49,662 bases of DNA from assembly GCA_013151415.1 (NCBI GenBank), contig JAADII010000100.1:1-49662 (forward strand). The letters run 5' to 3'. The notes beneath the pieces were generated by a model, which saw only the letters and a list, made by a program, of their open reading frames with translations, was not told where the DNA came from and did no database searches. Both the position numbers and the translations under genes were made by a program. Every line of letters starts with the position of its first letter. Position 1 is the first letter of the stretch. This DNA comes from Chloroflexota bacterium (GTDB taxonomy: Bacteria > Chloroflexota > Anaerolineae > J102). Positions 18,401 to 25,989 of the stretch are shown one piece after another.

Positions 18401-19735
18401 ATGTTCAAGTTTTATCCATCTCACTTACATCTGAAAAATCAATTTCGACAAATCAATAGTCAACACTTCGGCATTACGGAATCTCAGCTTCTCACCACCG
18501 GGTTGGCGGACTCGTCCCCCCACATCGCCATGTACACAAGCCGGATGCCAGATTATCATAAATTGGTCGTCGGTGAGTTTGCTGAGATGAGTTACCATTT
18601 AGCCGGATATGGCAAGTATCAGGAAGAAGCGCTCATTCGCTTGTTGGGAGAGGGGATCGAACGTTACGCCCTTGTTGTGGGCGCGCGGTTGTATCAAGAC
18701 AAGATATTCTCCGCAAGTTACAACGACCTTCAAGGCGAAGCCAATGTCATGCCGTGGGAGCTCATGAATGTCTACACCGACGAAGACTATTCAAAAATGC
18801 GCGGCAAAGTGAATATCGAACCCATCACAAAAGATGATCGCATAAGTTGGCTGTGGTGCCCTTCTCTCTTCGAACCGGGAAAAGAAATCTGCGTGCCGGC
18901 GCAACTCATTTTCACTGGCTTTAGGCACGAGCATGGCGAAAAGCTATTCCTTCCTGGCTTTTCGAAAGGCGCAGCCGCCCACACAAACCCCATAAAATCG
19001 CTCATAGGCGCCATCTTAGAGGCCATAGAGGCCGACGCCTTCATGATACGATGGTACACCCACCAAAAGATGCGCCAGGTCATTATCGACAATATCACGC
19101 TAATTCAGCTTATTTCTGAGTTCATGAGCGAACTCGACTTCGAGATCATCGTATATGAATATTCGCTGCCAGACATGCCGGCCCATTCATTCGGCGTAGG
19201 GTTGCTCAATAATCGAATGGAAAGGCCCATTGCGCTCCTCGGCTGCTCCACAAGCCTCAATCCGATGAGCGGCGTCTACAGGGCTTTGGTGGAGGCTTTG
19301 GCCATTCATTACCTGGCGACATATGGACCGCTGGTCGAGCCAGATCATTATCTCCCCACCGTCGCGCCCCGAGACTTCGCCGACTTGGACTCAAACGTGG
19401 CTTATTGGGCGCACAAAGAGGATGCGACCTCAAAACAAACGTTTTTGAGGGAGCTGGTGGAGGGTCAAACCCCTTTGAGCGGGATGGAAAACCTTTCTAC
19501 AGGAAACGACGAACAAGACCTGCAATACCTGATCCGTCATCTCAGTCGCGTTTCAAAATATGGGATTTTCCTCGACATTACGCCTCCAGAGATCGCTCAT
19601 ACAGGATGGCGGGTGACCCGAACCTTCTTCCCCGAATTGGTGCAAATGTCGTTGCCCGCCTTTCCCTATAGCGGACACCCCCGCATCAGGCAATATGGAG
19701 GGATCCGGAATGAACGTCCACATCCCTTACCTTGA
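18401..19735 (+). CDS. SagD-like YcaO cyclodehydratase
   Basis: This 444-residue YcaO protein activates backbone amides with ATP so that Cys, Ser or Thr side chains form azoline rings. It shows the ATP/Mg-binding elements EALIRLLGEGIERYAL (about residues 77-92), AILEAIEADAFMIRW and GVYRALVEALAIHY, and it ends in PHPLP, the proline-rich C-terminus typical of azoline-forming YcaO enzymes. In the third element the Gln often found three residues after Glu appears to be Ala. The first 50 residues are poorly conserved. The gene overlaps the start of the following CPBP gene. Assignment to the SLS/LAP branch is supported by all neighbours. Confidence 0.92.
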   Translation: MFKFYPSHLHLKNQFRQINSQHFGITESQLLTTGLADSSPHIAMYTSRMPDYHKLVVGEFAEMSYHLAGYGKYQEEALIRLLGEGIERYALVVGARLYQDKIFSASYNDLQGEANVMPWELMNVYTDEDYSKMRGKVNIEPITKDDRISWLWCPSLFEPGKEICVPAQLIFTGFRHEHGEKLFLPGFSKGAAAHTNPIKSLIGAILEAIEADAFMIRWYTHQKMRQVIIDNITLIQLISEFMSELDFEIIVYEYSLPDMPAHSFGVGLLNNRMERPIALLGCSTSLNPMSGVYRALVEALAIHYLATYGPLVEPDHYLPTVAPRDFADLDSNVAYWAHKEDATSKQTFLRELVEGQTPLSGMENLSTGNDEQDLQYLIRHLSRVSKYGIFLDITPPEIAHTGWRVTRTFFPELVQMSLPAFPYSGHPRIRQYGGIRNERPHPLP

Positions 19736-20387
19736 AGGCGCTTTGCTCTTGGGGGCCATTATCTTCCCCTCAGGCATTGGGGCCAACCTATCGCTTTTTC
19801 TCACCCCCAGGCAAAAGCGCTCTCTTGGCATGAACTTGCTTGGCATGGTGGCGGGGTATTTGCTCATCATCACCCTGATTGCCATTGCAAAGCCCGATTA
19901 CGTTTTCGCGTATCGCGCCCCGTTCACGCCTTGGTTATACATCCTTGCTCCATTGCTCGGCGTGTTCAGCCTTTTCATGGAATACATCGTTGGCGTGTTG
20001 CTGGTGCGAATACAATCGGGAAAACTAATCACCAGAATTGTAGTGCACTCATCTTACGCCAATCCTCCGCGCATAAGCATTTTCGAGATCATCTTGGTCC
20101 TTGTCTTTGTTATCTGCGAAGAGCTTGTGCTGCGACAGATTCTGTTTTCATTGTTGCTGGATAGCTTTGCCATGCCAATATGGCCTGTCATCGGCTTTGT
20201 CACCCTAATATATGCAATCAACCATATAACATTCGGCCCTCAGAGCGTAATCACAAAACTATTCAGTGGCGCAATTTACTCAACGGCCTATTATCTATCT
20301 GGATTCGCGTTAATTATTCCTATACTAGGCCATATGACTCAAAACCTCACGCTGCTTTTGATAAGAGGAATCAACGCCAATGATTAG
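19710..20387 (+). CDS. CPBP-family intramembrane protease (SagE-like) 1
   Basis: This is a 225-residue integral membrane protein with about six to eight segments. The CPBP (CAAX protease and bacteriocin-processing) motifs are visible: CEELVLRQ (EExxxR), YAINHITF (His of motif 2) and LGHMTQN (HxxxN). In streptolysin S-like clusters SagE of this family is linked to leader removal or immunity. The ATG at 19710 is preceded by GGAGG at 19697-19701 and lies inside the YcaO coding end, giving coupling. It overlaps the next CPBP gene by 8 bp. Confidence 0.85.
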   Translation: MNVHIPYLEGALLLGAIIFPSGIGANLSLFLTPRQKRSLGMNLLGMVAGYLLIITLIAIAKPDYVFAYRAPFTPWLYILAPLLGVFSLFMEYIVGVLLVRIQSGKLITRIVVHSSYANPPRISIFEIILVLVFVICEELVLRQILFSLLLDSFAMPIWPVIGFVTLIYAINHITFGPQSVITKLFSGAIYSTAYYLSGFALIIPILGHMTQNLTLLLIRGINAND

Positions 20388-21177
20388 CGACACCATGGCA
20401 TTGGTCATCTATTTAATTATCATATCAGTTTTTAGCGTTTATTGGGGAAAAGCGACGCGTCTGGCGCGTAATGGTCGTGTGGCCAATGCTCTGGCTCATC
20501 AAATTATGCGCTATTCAAGAATAGATTTCGAGCCCGCCAAGGCCTACACGCTTTGGTTTATCTATGTCTTTACCGGAATATTCGGCGCAACCGTCTTGCT
20601 CTTGGCGTATGACGTAGAATTTACAAAATATTTATCTCTGAAGAGGGAATATATTGTTTATATACTTATCGGAATGGTGGCGCAGCTTTCGCTCTCTAGC
20701 TTAATTTTGCAATTATACGATGGCGTCATAAAGAAAATCGACTGGGTTGGCGTTGTCACAGATATCTCATGGATAAGGATAATGCAGTTAATGCCCAAGG
20801 TTGTGCGCGCGCTTTATCCAACTAGCGGCGCATTTTCAGAAGAGTTATTCTTTCGGGGCGCCGTACTCATTATCATCATAGAACAGTTTCCACAATTAAA
20901 TCCGGGCATAGCCATTCTTATTCCAACCTTGCTATTTACACTACAACAAGTGCTGCATGCAGAATCGAATTCGCAAAAAATACTTTTAACCGCCGGCTCT
21001 GTTTCCATATCGGTATTCGGCAGCATACTGGTTTTATATACCGGAAGCTTCATACCCACATTGATTTGTCATGAACTCTATGTGATCTTTTATCTAGGAC
21101 CTGGCATTTTTTCCGGAACGTTATCTTCAGGCGAGATGCCGCCCGCCGCGCGTCATGGCCAAAGAATGTCATTTTGA
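20380..21177 (+). CDS. CPBP-family intramembrane protease (SagE-like) 2
   Basis: This is a 265-residue membrane protein with about seven segments. It carries SEELFFRGA (EExxxR), TLLFTLQQVLH and LICHELYVIFY, which supply the Glu, Arg and His residues expected at CPBP active sites. It starts inside the last codons of the first CPBP gene. Its composition is distinctly AT-richer than the window average, consistent with transfer. Two divergent CPBP genes side by side suggest separate jobs, for example one in leader cleavage and one in self-immunity; the sequence does not say which. The first precursor gene begins 96 bp later. Confidence 0.85.
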   Translation: MISDTMALVIYLIIISVFSVYWGKATRLARNGRVANALAHQIMRYSRIDFEPAKAYTLWFIYVFTGIFGATVLLLAYDVEFTKYLSLKREYIVYILIGMVAQLSLSSLILQLYDGVIKKIDWVGVVTDISWIRIMQLMPKVVRALYPTSGAFSEELFFRGAVLIIIIEQFPQLNPGIAILIPTLLFTLQQVLHAESNSQKILLTAGSVSISVFGSILVLYTGSFIPTLICHELYVIFYLGPGIFSGTLSSGEMPPAARHGQRMSF

Positions 21178-21201
21178 ATCGCTCGATATTACTCCGCTAT
21201 G

Positions 21202-21217
21202 GTCGGCAACACTCAAG
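21202..21217 (+). repeat. Cassette boundary repeat, left end of precursor cassette 1
   Basis: GTCGGCAACACTCAAG lies 57 bp upstream of the first precursor gene. Its exact reverse complement occurs at 21569-21584 and 22046-22061, and a one-mismatch direct copy at 21694-21709. Confidence 0.85.
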
Positions 21218-21273
21218 ACCGGAAGGCTGCCACCCTCTTGGCCGACGCTTCGTCCCAGCTATAGGAGGTAACC

Positions 21274-21399
21274 ATGCTTAGCTTTACAGGAAAAGTGGGC
21301 GTCACTTGTGCGTCCAACAACGGGATTGTCATGACCCCTGGTGGATGCACTTGCTGCGCTTCGTGCACCACCACCACGACCTGCACCTGCGCCTGGTAA
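21274..21399 (+). CDS. Streptolysin S-like TOMM precursor peptide 1
   Basis: This is a 41-residue peptide gene preceded by a perfect AGGAGGT at 21263-21269. The leader begins MLSFTGKVGVT and ends TPGG. It resembles the SagA leader, which has ML-FT near the start, an FxxxB recognition motif (here FTGKV) and a PGG end before the Cys-rich core. The core of 17 residues is CTCCASCTTTTTCTCAW: six Cys, seven Thr and one Ser, so 14 positions could be cyclised. The leader also holds one Cys (residue 12). It lies just downstream of the SagB/C/D and CPBP genes. The next copy is 36/41 identical. Function as precursor is inferred; nothing else in the window fits the synthetase better. Confidence 0.93.
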   Translation: MLSFTGKVGVTCASNNGIVMTPGGCTCCASCTTTTTCTCAW

Positions 21400-21421
21400 T
21401 ATCACCCACGCACCCTCTCGA

Positions 21422-21455
21422 GCGCCTGAATCGACTCCATAGCGATTCATCGCGC
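21422..21455 (+). terminator. Hairpin after precursor gene 1
   Basis: GCGC and TGAATCG pair with CGATTCA and GCGC around a 9-nt loop, starting 22 nt after the stop. Only a weak T-tract follows, so it may be a leaky terminator or an mRNA-stabilising structure. Confidence 0.55.
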
Positions 21456-21568
21456 TTCATGACCGTTCTTGCACCTCGGTGCATTTGATTCGGTCGAAAA
21501 CTCTTGGCTTTCACGCCAAATCAGAAGATTCAAGCAGCCGGACAAGAAATGAGCAGCCTTCCGGCCTT

Positions 21569-21584
21569 CTTGAGTGTTGCCGAC
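21569..21584 (-). repeat. Cassette boundary repeat, right end of precursor cassette 1 (inverted)
   Basis: CTTGAGTGTTGCCGAC is the exact reverse complement of the repeat at 21202-21217 and lies 169 bp after the first precursor stop. Confidence 0.85.
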
Positions 21585-21693
21585 CACACACGTCAAGGCC
21601 GCTTTCACATTAACAAATGGAAAGATGTCGCCGCAAAAATGCATCTTGCAACGCATCCCTCGCCCCTCGACACCAACTCTGGCGCTTGCAATG

Positions 21694-21709
21694 TCAGCAA
21701 CACTCAAGG
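21694..21709 (+). repeat. Cassette boundary repeat, left end of precursor cassette 2
   Basis: GTCAGCAACACTCAAG differs from the cassette 1 copy by one base. With flanks, 21682-21709 matches the reverse complement of 22046-22073 over about 28 bp. It lies 57 bp upstream of the second precursor, the same distance as in cassette 1. Confidence 0.85.
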
Positions 21710-21766
21710 CTGGAGACCCTCTCATCACAAACACCATCACCACTCTATTTTGTACAGGAGGCGACC

Positions 21767-21892
21767 ATGCTCAGCTTTACAGGAAAAGTGGGCGTCACTT
21801 GCGCGTCCGGAAACGGGATTGTTCTGACCCCTGGTGGATGCACCAGCTGCGCTTCGTGCACCACCTGCACCACCTGCACCTGCAAATGGTAG
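21767..21892 (+). CDS. Streptolysin S-like TOMM precursor peptide 2
   Basis: This 41-residue peptide gene is preceded by AGGAGG at 21756-21761. Leader MLSFTGKVGVT...LTPGG is almost identical to precursor 1. The core is CTSCASCTTCTTCTCKW: six Cys at positions 1, 4, 7, 10, 13 and 15, an almost perfect period of three, with Ser and Thr filling all but three other places. Compared with precursor 1 it changes N15G, M20L, core C3S, core T10C and core A16K. Both end in Trp. A longer upstream frame exists but lacks homology to the first copy, so this start is decided by the shared Shine-Dalgarno sequence and ATG. Confidence 0.93.
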   Translation: MLSFTGKVGVTCASGNGIVLTPGGCTSCASCTTCTTCTCKW

Positions 21893-21912
21893 TAACCTGG
21901 CTCAGGCGGCCT

Positions 21913-21934
21913 GCATGAATCACTCGATTCATGC
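21913..21934 (+). terminator. Hairpin after precursor gene 2
   Basis: GCATGAATC and GATTCATGC form a perfect 9-bp stem with loop ACTC, 20 nt after the stop and followed by TTT. It occupies the same place as the hairpin after precursor 1 and shares the GAATC/GATTC stem core. Confidence 0.65.
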
Positions 21935-22045
21935 TTTAAGCTGATTTGTCTAGCTCTCAAATGCATTTTGGGGATATGAGCGATCTATATCAATGTTGCA
22001 TGCGAGCAGCTAGACCCCAGTTTTGAGTCAAGCGGTCTCTTTGCT

Positions 22046-22061
22046 CTTGAGTGTTGCCGAC
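22046..22061 (-). repeat. Cassette boundary repeat, right end of precursor cassette 2 (inverted)
   Basis: CTTGAGTGTTGCCGAC is identical to 21569-21584 and is the reverse complement of the left boundary repeat. It closes the second precursor cassette. The rest of 22062-22299 shows no gene that I can support. Confidence 0.85.
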
Positions 22062-22299
22062 ATTGCAAAGCGCGGAGCCGAATTTTTCACCCTCCAAAAA
22101 CATTCAATCGCCTTTGCGGCGTCCAACGTCGCCACAAAACGCAGCAGAAACGAAACAGGTTAGACCATGCCTTGATAAGAACGCCATTGATGATGATACA
22201 GGCCCGGCAAAAGCAACCACAAGACTGGACGCGAGAAACCCCTGCACCGCCAACCATTCATCTCATCAATCATGCATTTATCCCCGGAGGAACACACGG

Positions 22300-22725
22300 A
22301 TGTCGCTCAAAACAATGTCATGGAAAGCCATCATTTGGTCTGCATTTCTCATCTTTTTTATTCCGTTCGCGCTCAGCTTCCTCGCCATCTTTGGCTACGC
22401 CTTAATCATGGGATTTCAAACCCGCGGCGACGCCCAACTTATCAACGAGAGCATAGCCGGGCTGGTGTCATCTTCATCTTATCTGGGCGGCTATGCATTG
22501 CTCACCGCGCTGATCAGTTTTTGGCGCGGGCGCATCATTGCCAAGAAGTCGTTGGAGCGAGCCTCAACGCATATTTTGATCGCCGTCGCGCTGGTCATTC
22601 TTGTTCGCCTGGCCATGATCCTGAACGCCGATCAAGAGCCAGGACAGATCGCTTTGCTTTGGTTTGGCGTTGAATCGGCGGGGGCGCTGGCGCTTGGCTA
22701 CTTGGGCTCCCGTTTTGGTCGATGA
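22300..22725 (+). CDS. Small membrane protein of the TOMM cluster
   Basis: This 141-residue protein has four predicted membrane segments (about residues 9-32, 53-70, 88-106 and 117-135). The ATG at 22300 is preceded by GGAGG at 22286-22290, which overrides a longer upstream frame. I do not recognise a family. SagF in streptolysin S clusters is likewise an uncharacterised membrane protein, but I see no specific similarity. It lies between the precursor cassettes and the second ABC system, so a role in export or immunity is plausible. Confidence 0.7.
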   Translation: MSLKTMSWKAIIWSAFLIFFIPFALSFLAIFGYALIMGFQTRGDAQLINESIAGLVSSSSYLGGYALLTALISFWRGRIIAKKSLERASTHILIAVALVILVRLAMILNADQEPGQIALLWFGVESAGALALGYLGSRFGR

Positions 22726-22833
22726 CTGCATTATAAGCAGCGGGTCGACGGCAGGCTTGCCCGCGGCGGACACCGATTGAAAAAAGAAAGCAAGCATCCA
22801 TATTCGCAACCAATTTGGCTTTGACTCAGGCCT

Positions 22834-23520
22834 ATGATCGAGCTTCAGCAAATAGAAAAAATCTACCCTAATCCCGCAAGGAATTTCATCGCTCTGAAAG
22901 ATGTCACCTTATCAATCCAGGCAGGCGAATTTATTTCCATCATGGGGAAATCCGGCAGCGGCAAATCCACCCTGCTCAATATGATCAGCGGCATTGATCG
23001 CCCCACCTCGGGCACAGTGCGAATTAACGATGTGGTGATAACCGAACTTCCTGAAAACGAAATGGCGAAATGGCGCGGTGAGCATATCGGCATTGTCTTT
23101 CAATTCTTTCAGCTGCTCCCAACCCTCACCGTGATCGAAAACGTGATGTTGCCCATGGACTTGTGCAAAGTGTATTCCTGGAAAGAAAGAAAAGAAAGGG
23201 CAATGGACCTGCTCGAACAAATGGATATGGTCGAACACGCTTCGAAATTCCCCTCGGCCCTCTCTGGCGGCCAACAACAGCGAGTGGCCATTGCGCGCGC
23301 CTTGGCCAATGATCCACCGATCATCCTGGCCGATGAGCCCACCGGCAACCTGGACTCAGAGACCGCAGAAGCCATCATCCAAATATTCGAAAACCAGCAC
23401 AAGCGCAACAAAACCGTGCTCATTGTAACCCATGATTTTGACCTGGCGGCGCGCGCCCAGCGGACAGTGGTGTTGACCGATGGTCGAGTGTCCAAAGACA
23501 GCCGAAGAGAGCACGGATAA
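22834..23520 (+). CDS. MacB/LolD-type ABC transporter ATP-binding protein
   Basis: This is a 228-residue ATPase of the type that pairs with FtsX-domain permeases. It has Walker [10 protein letters not shown], the Q-loop region [15 protein letters not shown], signature LSGGQQQR, Walker [15 protein letters not shown] and the switch VTHD. It is followed 12 bp later by its permease and then by a membrane fusion lipoprotein, giving a three-part MacAB-like system. In the peptide cluster it is a good candidate for export of the mature product. Confidence 0.94.
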   Translation: MIELQQIEKIYPNPARNFIALKDVTLSIQAGEFISIMGKSGSGKSTLLNMISGIDRPTSGTVRINDVVITELPENEMAKWRGEHIGIVFQFFQLLPTLTVIENVMLPMDLCKVYSWKERKERAMDLLEQMDMVEHASKFPSALSGGQQQRVAIARALANDPPIILADEPTGNLDSETAEAIIQIFENQHKRNKTVLIVTHDFDLAARAQRTVVLTDGRVSKDSRREHG

Positions 23521-23532
23521 TAGGAGGCATGC

Positions 23533-25977
23533 GTGTCGAGACTGCTTGGCCGGAAAATCATGCGTGACTTGTGGAAATATAAGACGCGCACCCTCGTCAC
23601 CGTGTTTTCCCTTGCCATTGGAATCATGATTGTGGGGGCGACCGCGCATATGCACCGACTCGTGACGCATGATATGACCGCGAGCTATGCCGCGATCAAT
23701 CCCGCCAGCCTGATCCTTTTCACCGATTTTTTCACCGAAGACCTTGTCCAGGCGGTGCAACGGCTGCCTTCGGTAAGAGAAGCCGAAGGCCGGCGGAGCA
23801 TTATGACCCAATTCAAACTTGCCGGAGAAGAGAAAACATTCCCCATAGAATTGATCATATTCGAAAATTACGAGGACATTCGTATTGGCAAGGTCTATCC
23901 CGAAAAGGAATGGCAGCCCGATAGAGCCTCTTGGCCCCAACCTGATACATGGCCCCCACCCAAAAATGGCGTTTTATTGGAGCGCACATCGCTCTTACCG
24001 GCTCATCTTGGTTTGGTGCGCGCAAAACAAGGCGACAAAATCTTGGTCAAGACCTCATTAGGAAAGGAGCGGGAACTCGAACTAGCCGGGTTAACTTATG
24101 ATTTCGGACGGATGCCAGCCTCACACGCGGGCAGAGCCTACGGTTATATTACATTCGATACCGCAGAGCGGCTCGGTGAACCGCGCAAATTCAATGAGCT
24201 TCATATCATTGTCTCAGGAAATCGCTACGACAAAACGCGCGTAAAGCAGGTTGCGCAAGAAGTCGAGCGCTGGTTGGAGCGAGGGGGCTACAGGGTCTAT
24301 CGCATCGAAACGCCGGAGCCAGACAAGTTGCCTCTGGACTCTCAATTCCAAACCCTCTCCATGGTGCTCGCGGTGATAGGCGCGCTCTCTCTCTTATTGA
24401 GCGGCTTTTTGATTGTCAACACCGTGTCCGCCCTGCTTACTGAACAGATTCGCGAGATTGGCATGATCAAGGCTGTTGGCGGCAGAAGCATTCAGATCAT
24501 AACGATGTATTTGGGCATGACCTTTATCCTGGGCCTTTTAGCCCTGATCATCGCCTTCCCCATTGGACTGTGGCTGGCCAATGGTTTTAGCCTGTTCTTA
24601 TCGCTATTCCTCAACTTCACCTACGATCAATTCCGCATCCCCTTCCCGATCGTTGGCGTTTACGCGGCCATCGCTTTGGGCGCGCCGCCACTAATCGCTG
24701 CACTTCCGATCATAGCCGGCAGTCGAATCACCGTGCGCGAAGCCATTCATCATTATGGCGTGTCGGAAAACCGCTTTGGGACAAGCATCGTCGATCGGCT
24801 CGTCGAACGCATTCGCAACTTGCCGCGACCATTCTTGCTGGGCGTCCGAAACGCGGCCCGGCGCAAAACAAGATTGATCTTGACCATGACACCGCTGGTT
24901 TTAGCCGGCATCCTGTTTATCGCCGTCCTCAGCGTCTATAGCTCATTGCTGCTCACACTCGAAAACACCATCGCTTTTTGGAACTACGATCTTCAGGTTC
25001 AATTCAATCGCTCTTACCAAATCGAACGCATTGATAGAATCATCGATTCCATGCCAGAAATCGCCGCCACCGAATATTGGGCCTCAGATATTGTATATCG
25101 GGTGCGTTCGGACGAGAGTGAGAGCTCACCGATTACCATTGTCGCCCCTCCCATCGAATCCAAAATGATTCGACCTTCGGTCATTCGGGGGCGATGGCTG
25201 CTTCCTCAAGATGAAAATGCATTGGTGATCAATACGATCTTGCAGAAAGAAGAGCCAGACATACAATTAGGCGACGAGATCACGCTAAAAATCAAGGGGC
25301 GAGAGACGAATTGGCGCGTGGTGGGCGTGATTCAAGAAGGCATGACAGGGGGAACCATGCTGGCCTACGCCAATTATCCCTATTTTACGCGCATCACGCG
25401 CGAACCGCGGCGGGCAAGCAGCTTGCAAATCATCATCAGCGAACGCGACGTTCAGCTTCAAAACGAAATGGCCGACGCTTTGCAACAGCGCTTCGAAGCG
25501 TCGGGGCTTGATGTCGCTTCAATCTACACCATCGAACAGGTGCGCGTGGCCAGCAAAGTGTATTTTGAAATGATTATCTCCTTTTTCTTAGCTTTGGCAA
25601 TCGCGCTCGCGATAATCGGCGGCCTTGGATTGATGGGCGCTATGAGCATCAATGTGCTGGAAAGAACCCGAGAAATTGGGATATTGCGCGCGATAGGGGC
25701 TTCGAACGAAACCGTTCAACACATCTTTATCACTGAAAGCATCACAATTGGAATAATTTGTTGGTTTCTTAGTATTCCTGTAGCCTATCCGCTTAGTCGC
25801 GCGCTCAACCGCGTCATAGGGACGCAATTACTCAACGGCTCGCTAGATGATACATTTTCGTTCAAAGGGGTGATTATTTGGTTTATTTTGTCTGTTACGC
25901 TTGCGACATTGGCCACAATACTTCCGGCGAGACAAGCCGCTCGACTCGATATACCAAAGGCGTTAGCTCATGAATGA
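23533..25977 (+). CDS. FtsX-like ABC transporter permease
   Basis: This 814-residue permease starts at a GTG with TAGGAGG directly upstream. One N-terminal helix (about 17-38) is followed by a large extracytoplasmic domain, then an FtsX domain at about 270-410 (EQIREIGMIKAVGG), another extracytoplasmic domain, and a second FtsX domain at about 680-810 (ERTREIGILRAIGAS). The duplicated FtsX layout is common in LolC/E-type and lantibiotic-immunity or export permeases. It works with the ATPase upstream and the HlyD-like lipoprotein downstream. Confidence 0.92.
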   Translation: MSRLLGRKIMRDLWKYKTRTLVTVFSLAIGIMIVGATAHMHRLVTHDMTASYAAINPASLILFTDFFTEDLVQAVQRLPSVREAEGRRSIMTQFKLAGEEKTFPIELIIFENYEDIRIGKVYPEKEWQPDRASWPQPDTWPPPKNGVLLERTSLLPAHLGLVRAKQGDKILVKTSLGKERELELAGLTYDFGRMPASHAGRAYGYITFDTAERLGEPRKFNELHIIVSGNRYDKTRVKQVAQEVERWLERGGYRVYRIETPEPDKLPLDSQFQTLSMVLAVIGALSLLLSGFLIVNTVSALLTEQIREIGMIKAVGGRSIQIITMYLGMTFILGLLALIIAFPIGLWLANGFSLFLSLFLNFTYDQFRIPFPIVGVYAAIALGAPPLIAALPIIAGSRITVREAIHHYGVSENRFGTSIVDRLVERIRNLPRPFLLGVRNAARRKTRLILTMTPLVLAGILFIAVLSVYSSLLLTLENTIAFWNYDLQVQFNRSYQIERIDRIIDSMPEIAATEYWASDIVYRVRSDESESSPITIVAPPIESKMIRPSVIRGRWLLPQDENALVINTILQKEEPDIQLGDEITLKIKGRETNWRVVGVIQEGMTGGTMLAYANYPYFTRITREPRRASSLQIIISERDVQLQNEMADALQQRFEASGLDVASIYTIEQVRVASKVYFEMIISFFLALAIALAIIGGLGLMGAMSINVLERTREIGILRAIGASNETVQHIFITESITIGIICWFLSIPVAYPLSRALNRVIGTQLLNGSLDDTFSFKGVIIWFILSVTLATLATILPARQAARLDIPKALAHE

Positions 25978-25989
25978 AAGGTGCATCCC

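Noticed and set aside
21617..21766. Upstream extension of precursor 2 giving a 91-residue protein
   Set aside because: The extension has no counterpart upstream of precursor 1, while both share an identical Shine-Dalgarno and ATG arrangement.
22051..22299. Upstream extension of the small membrane protein
   Set aside because: It is Pro/Thr/Lys-rich non-coding-like sequence, and GGAGG directly precedes the ATG at 22300.
22741..22765. Hairpin GCGGG/CCCGC as a terminator before the MacB-like ATPase
   Set aside because: The stem is only five base pairs with a large loop and no T-run.
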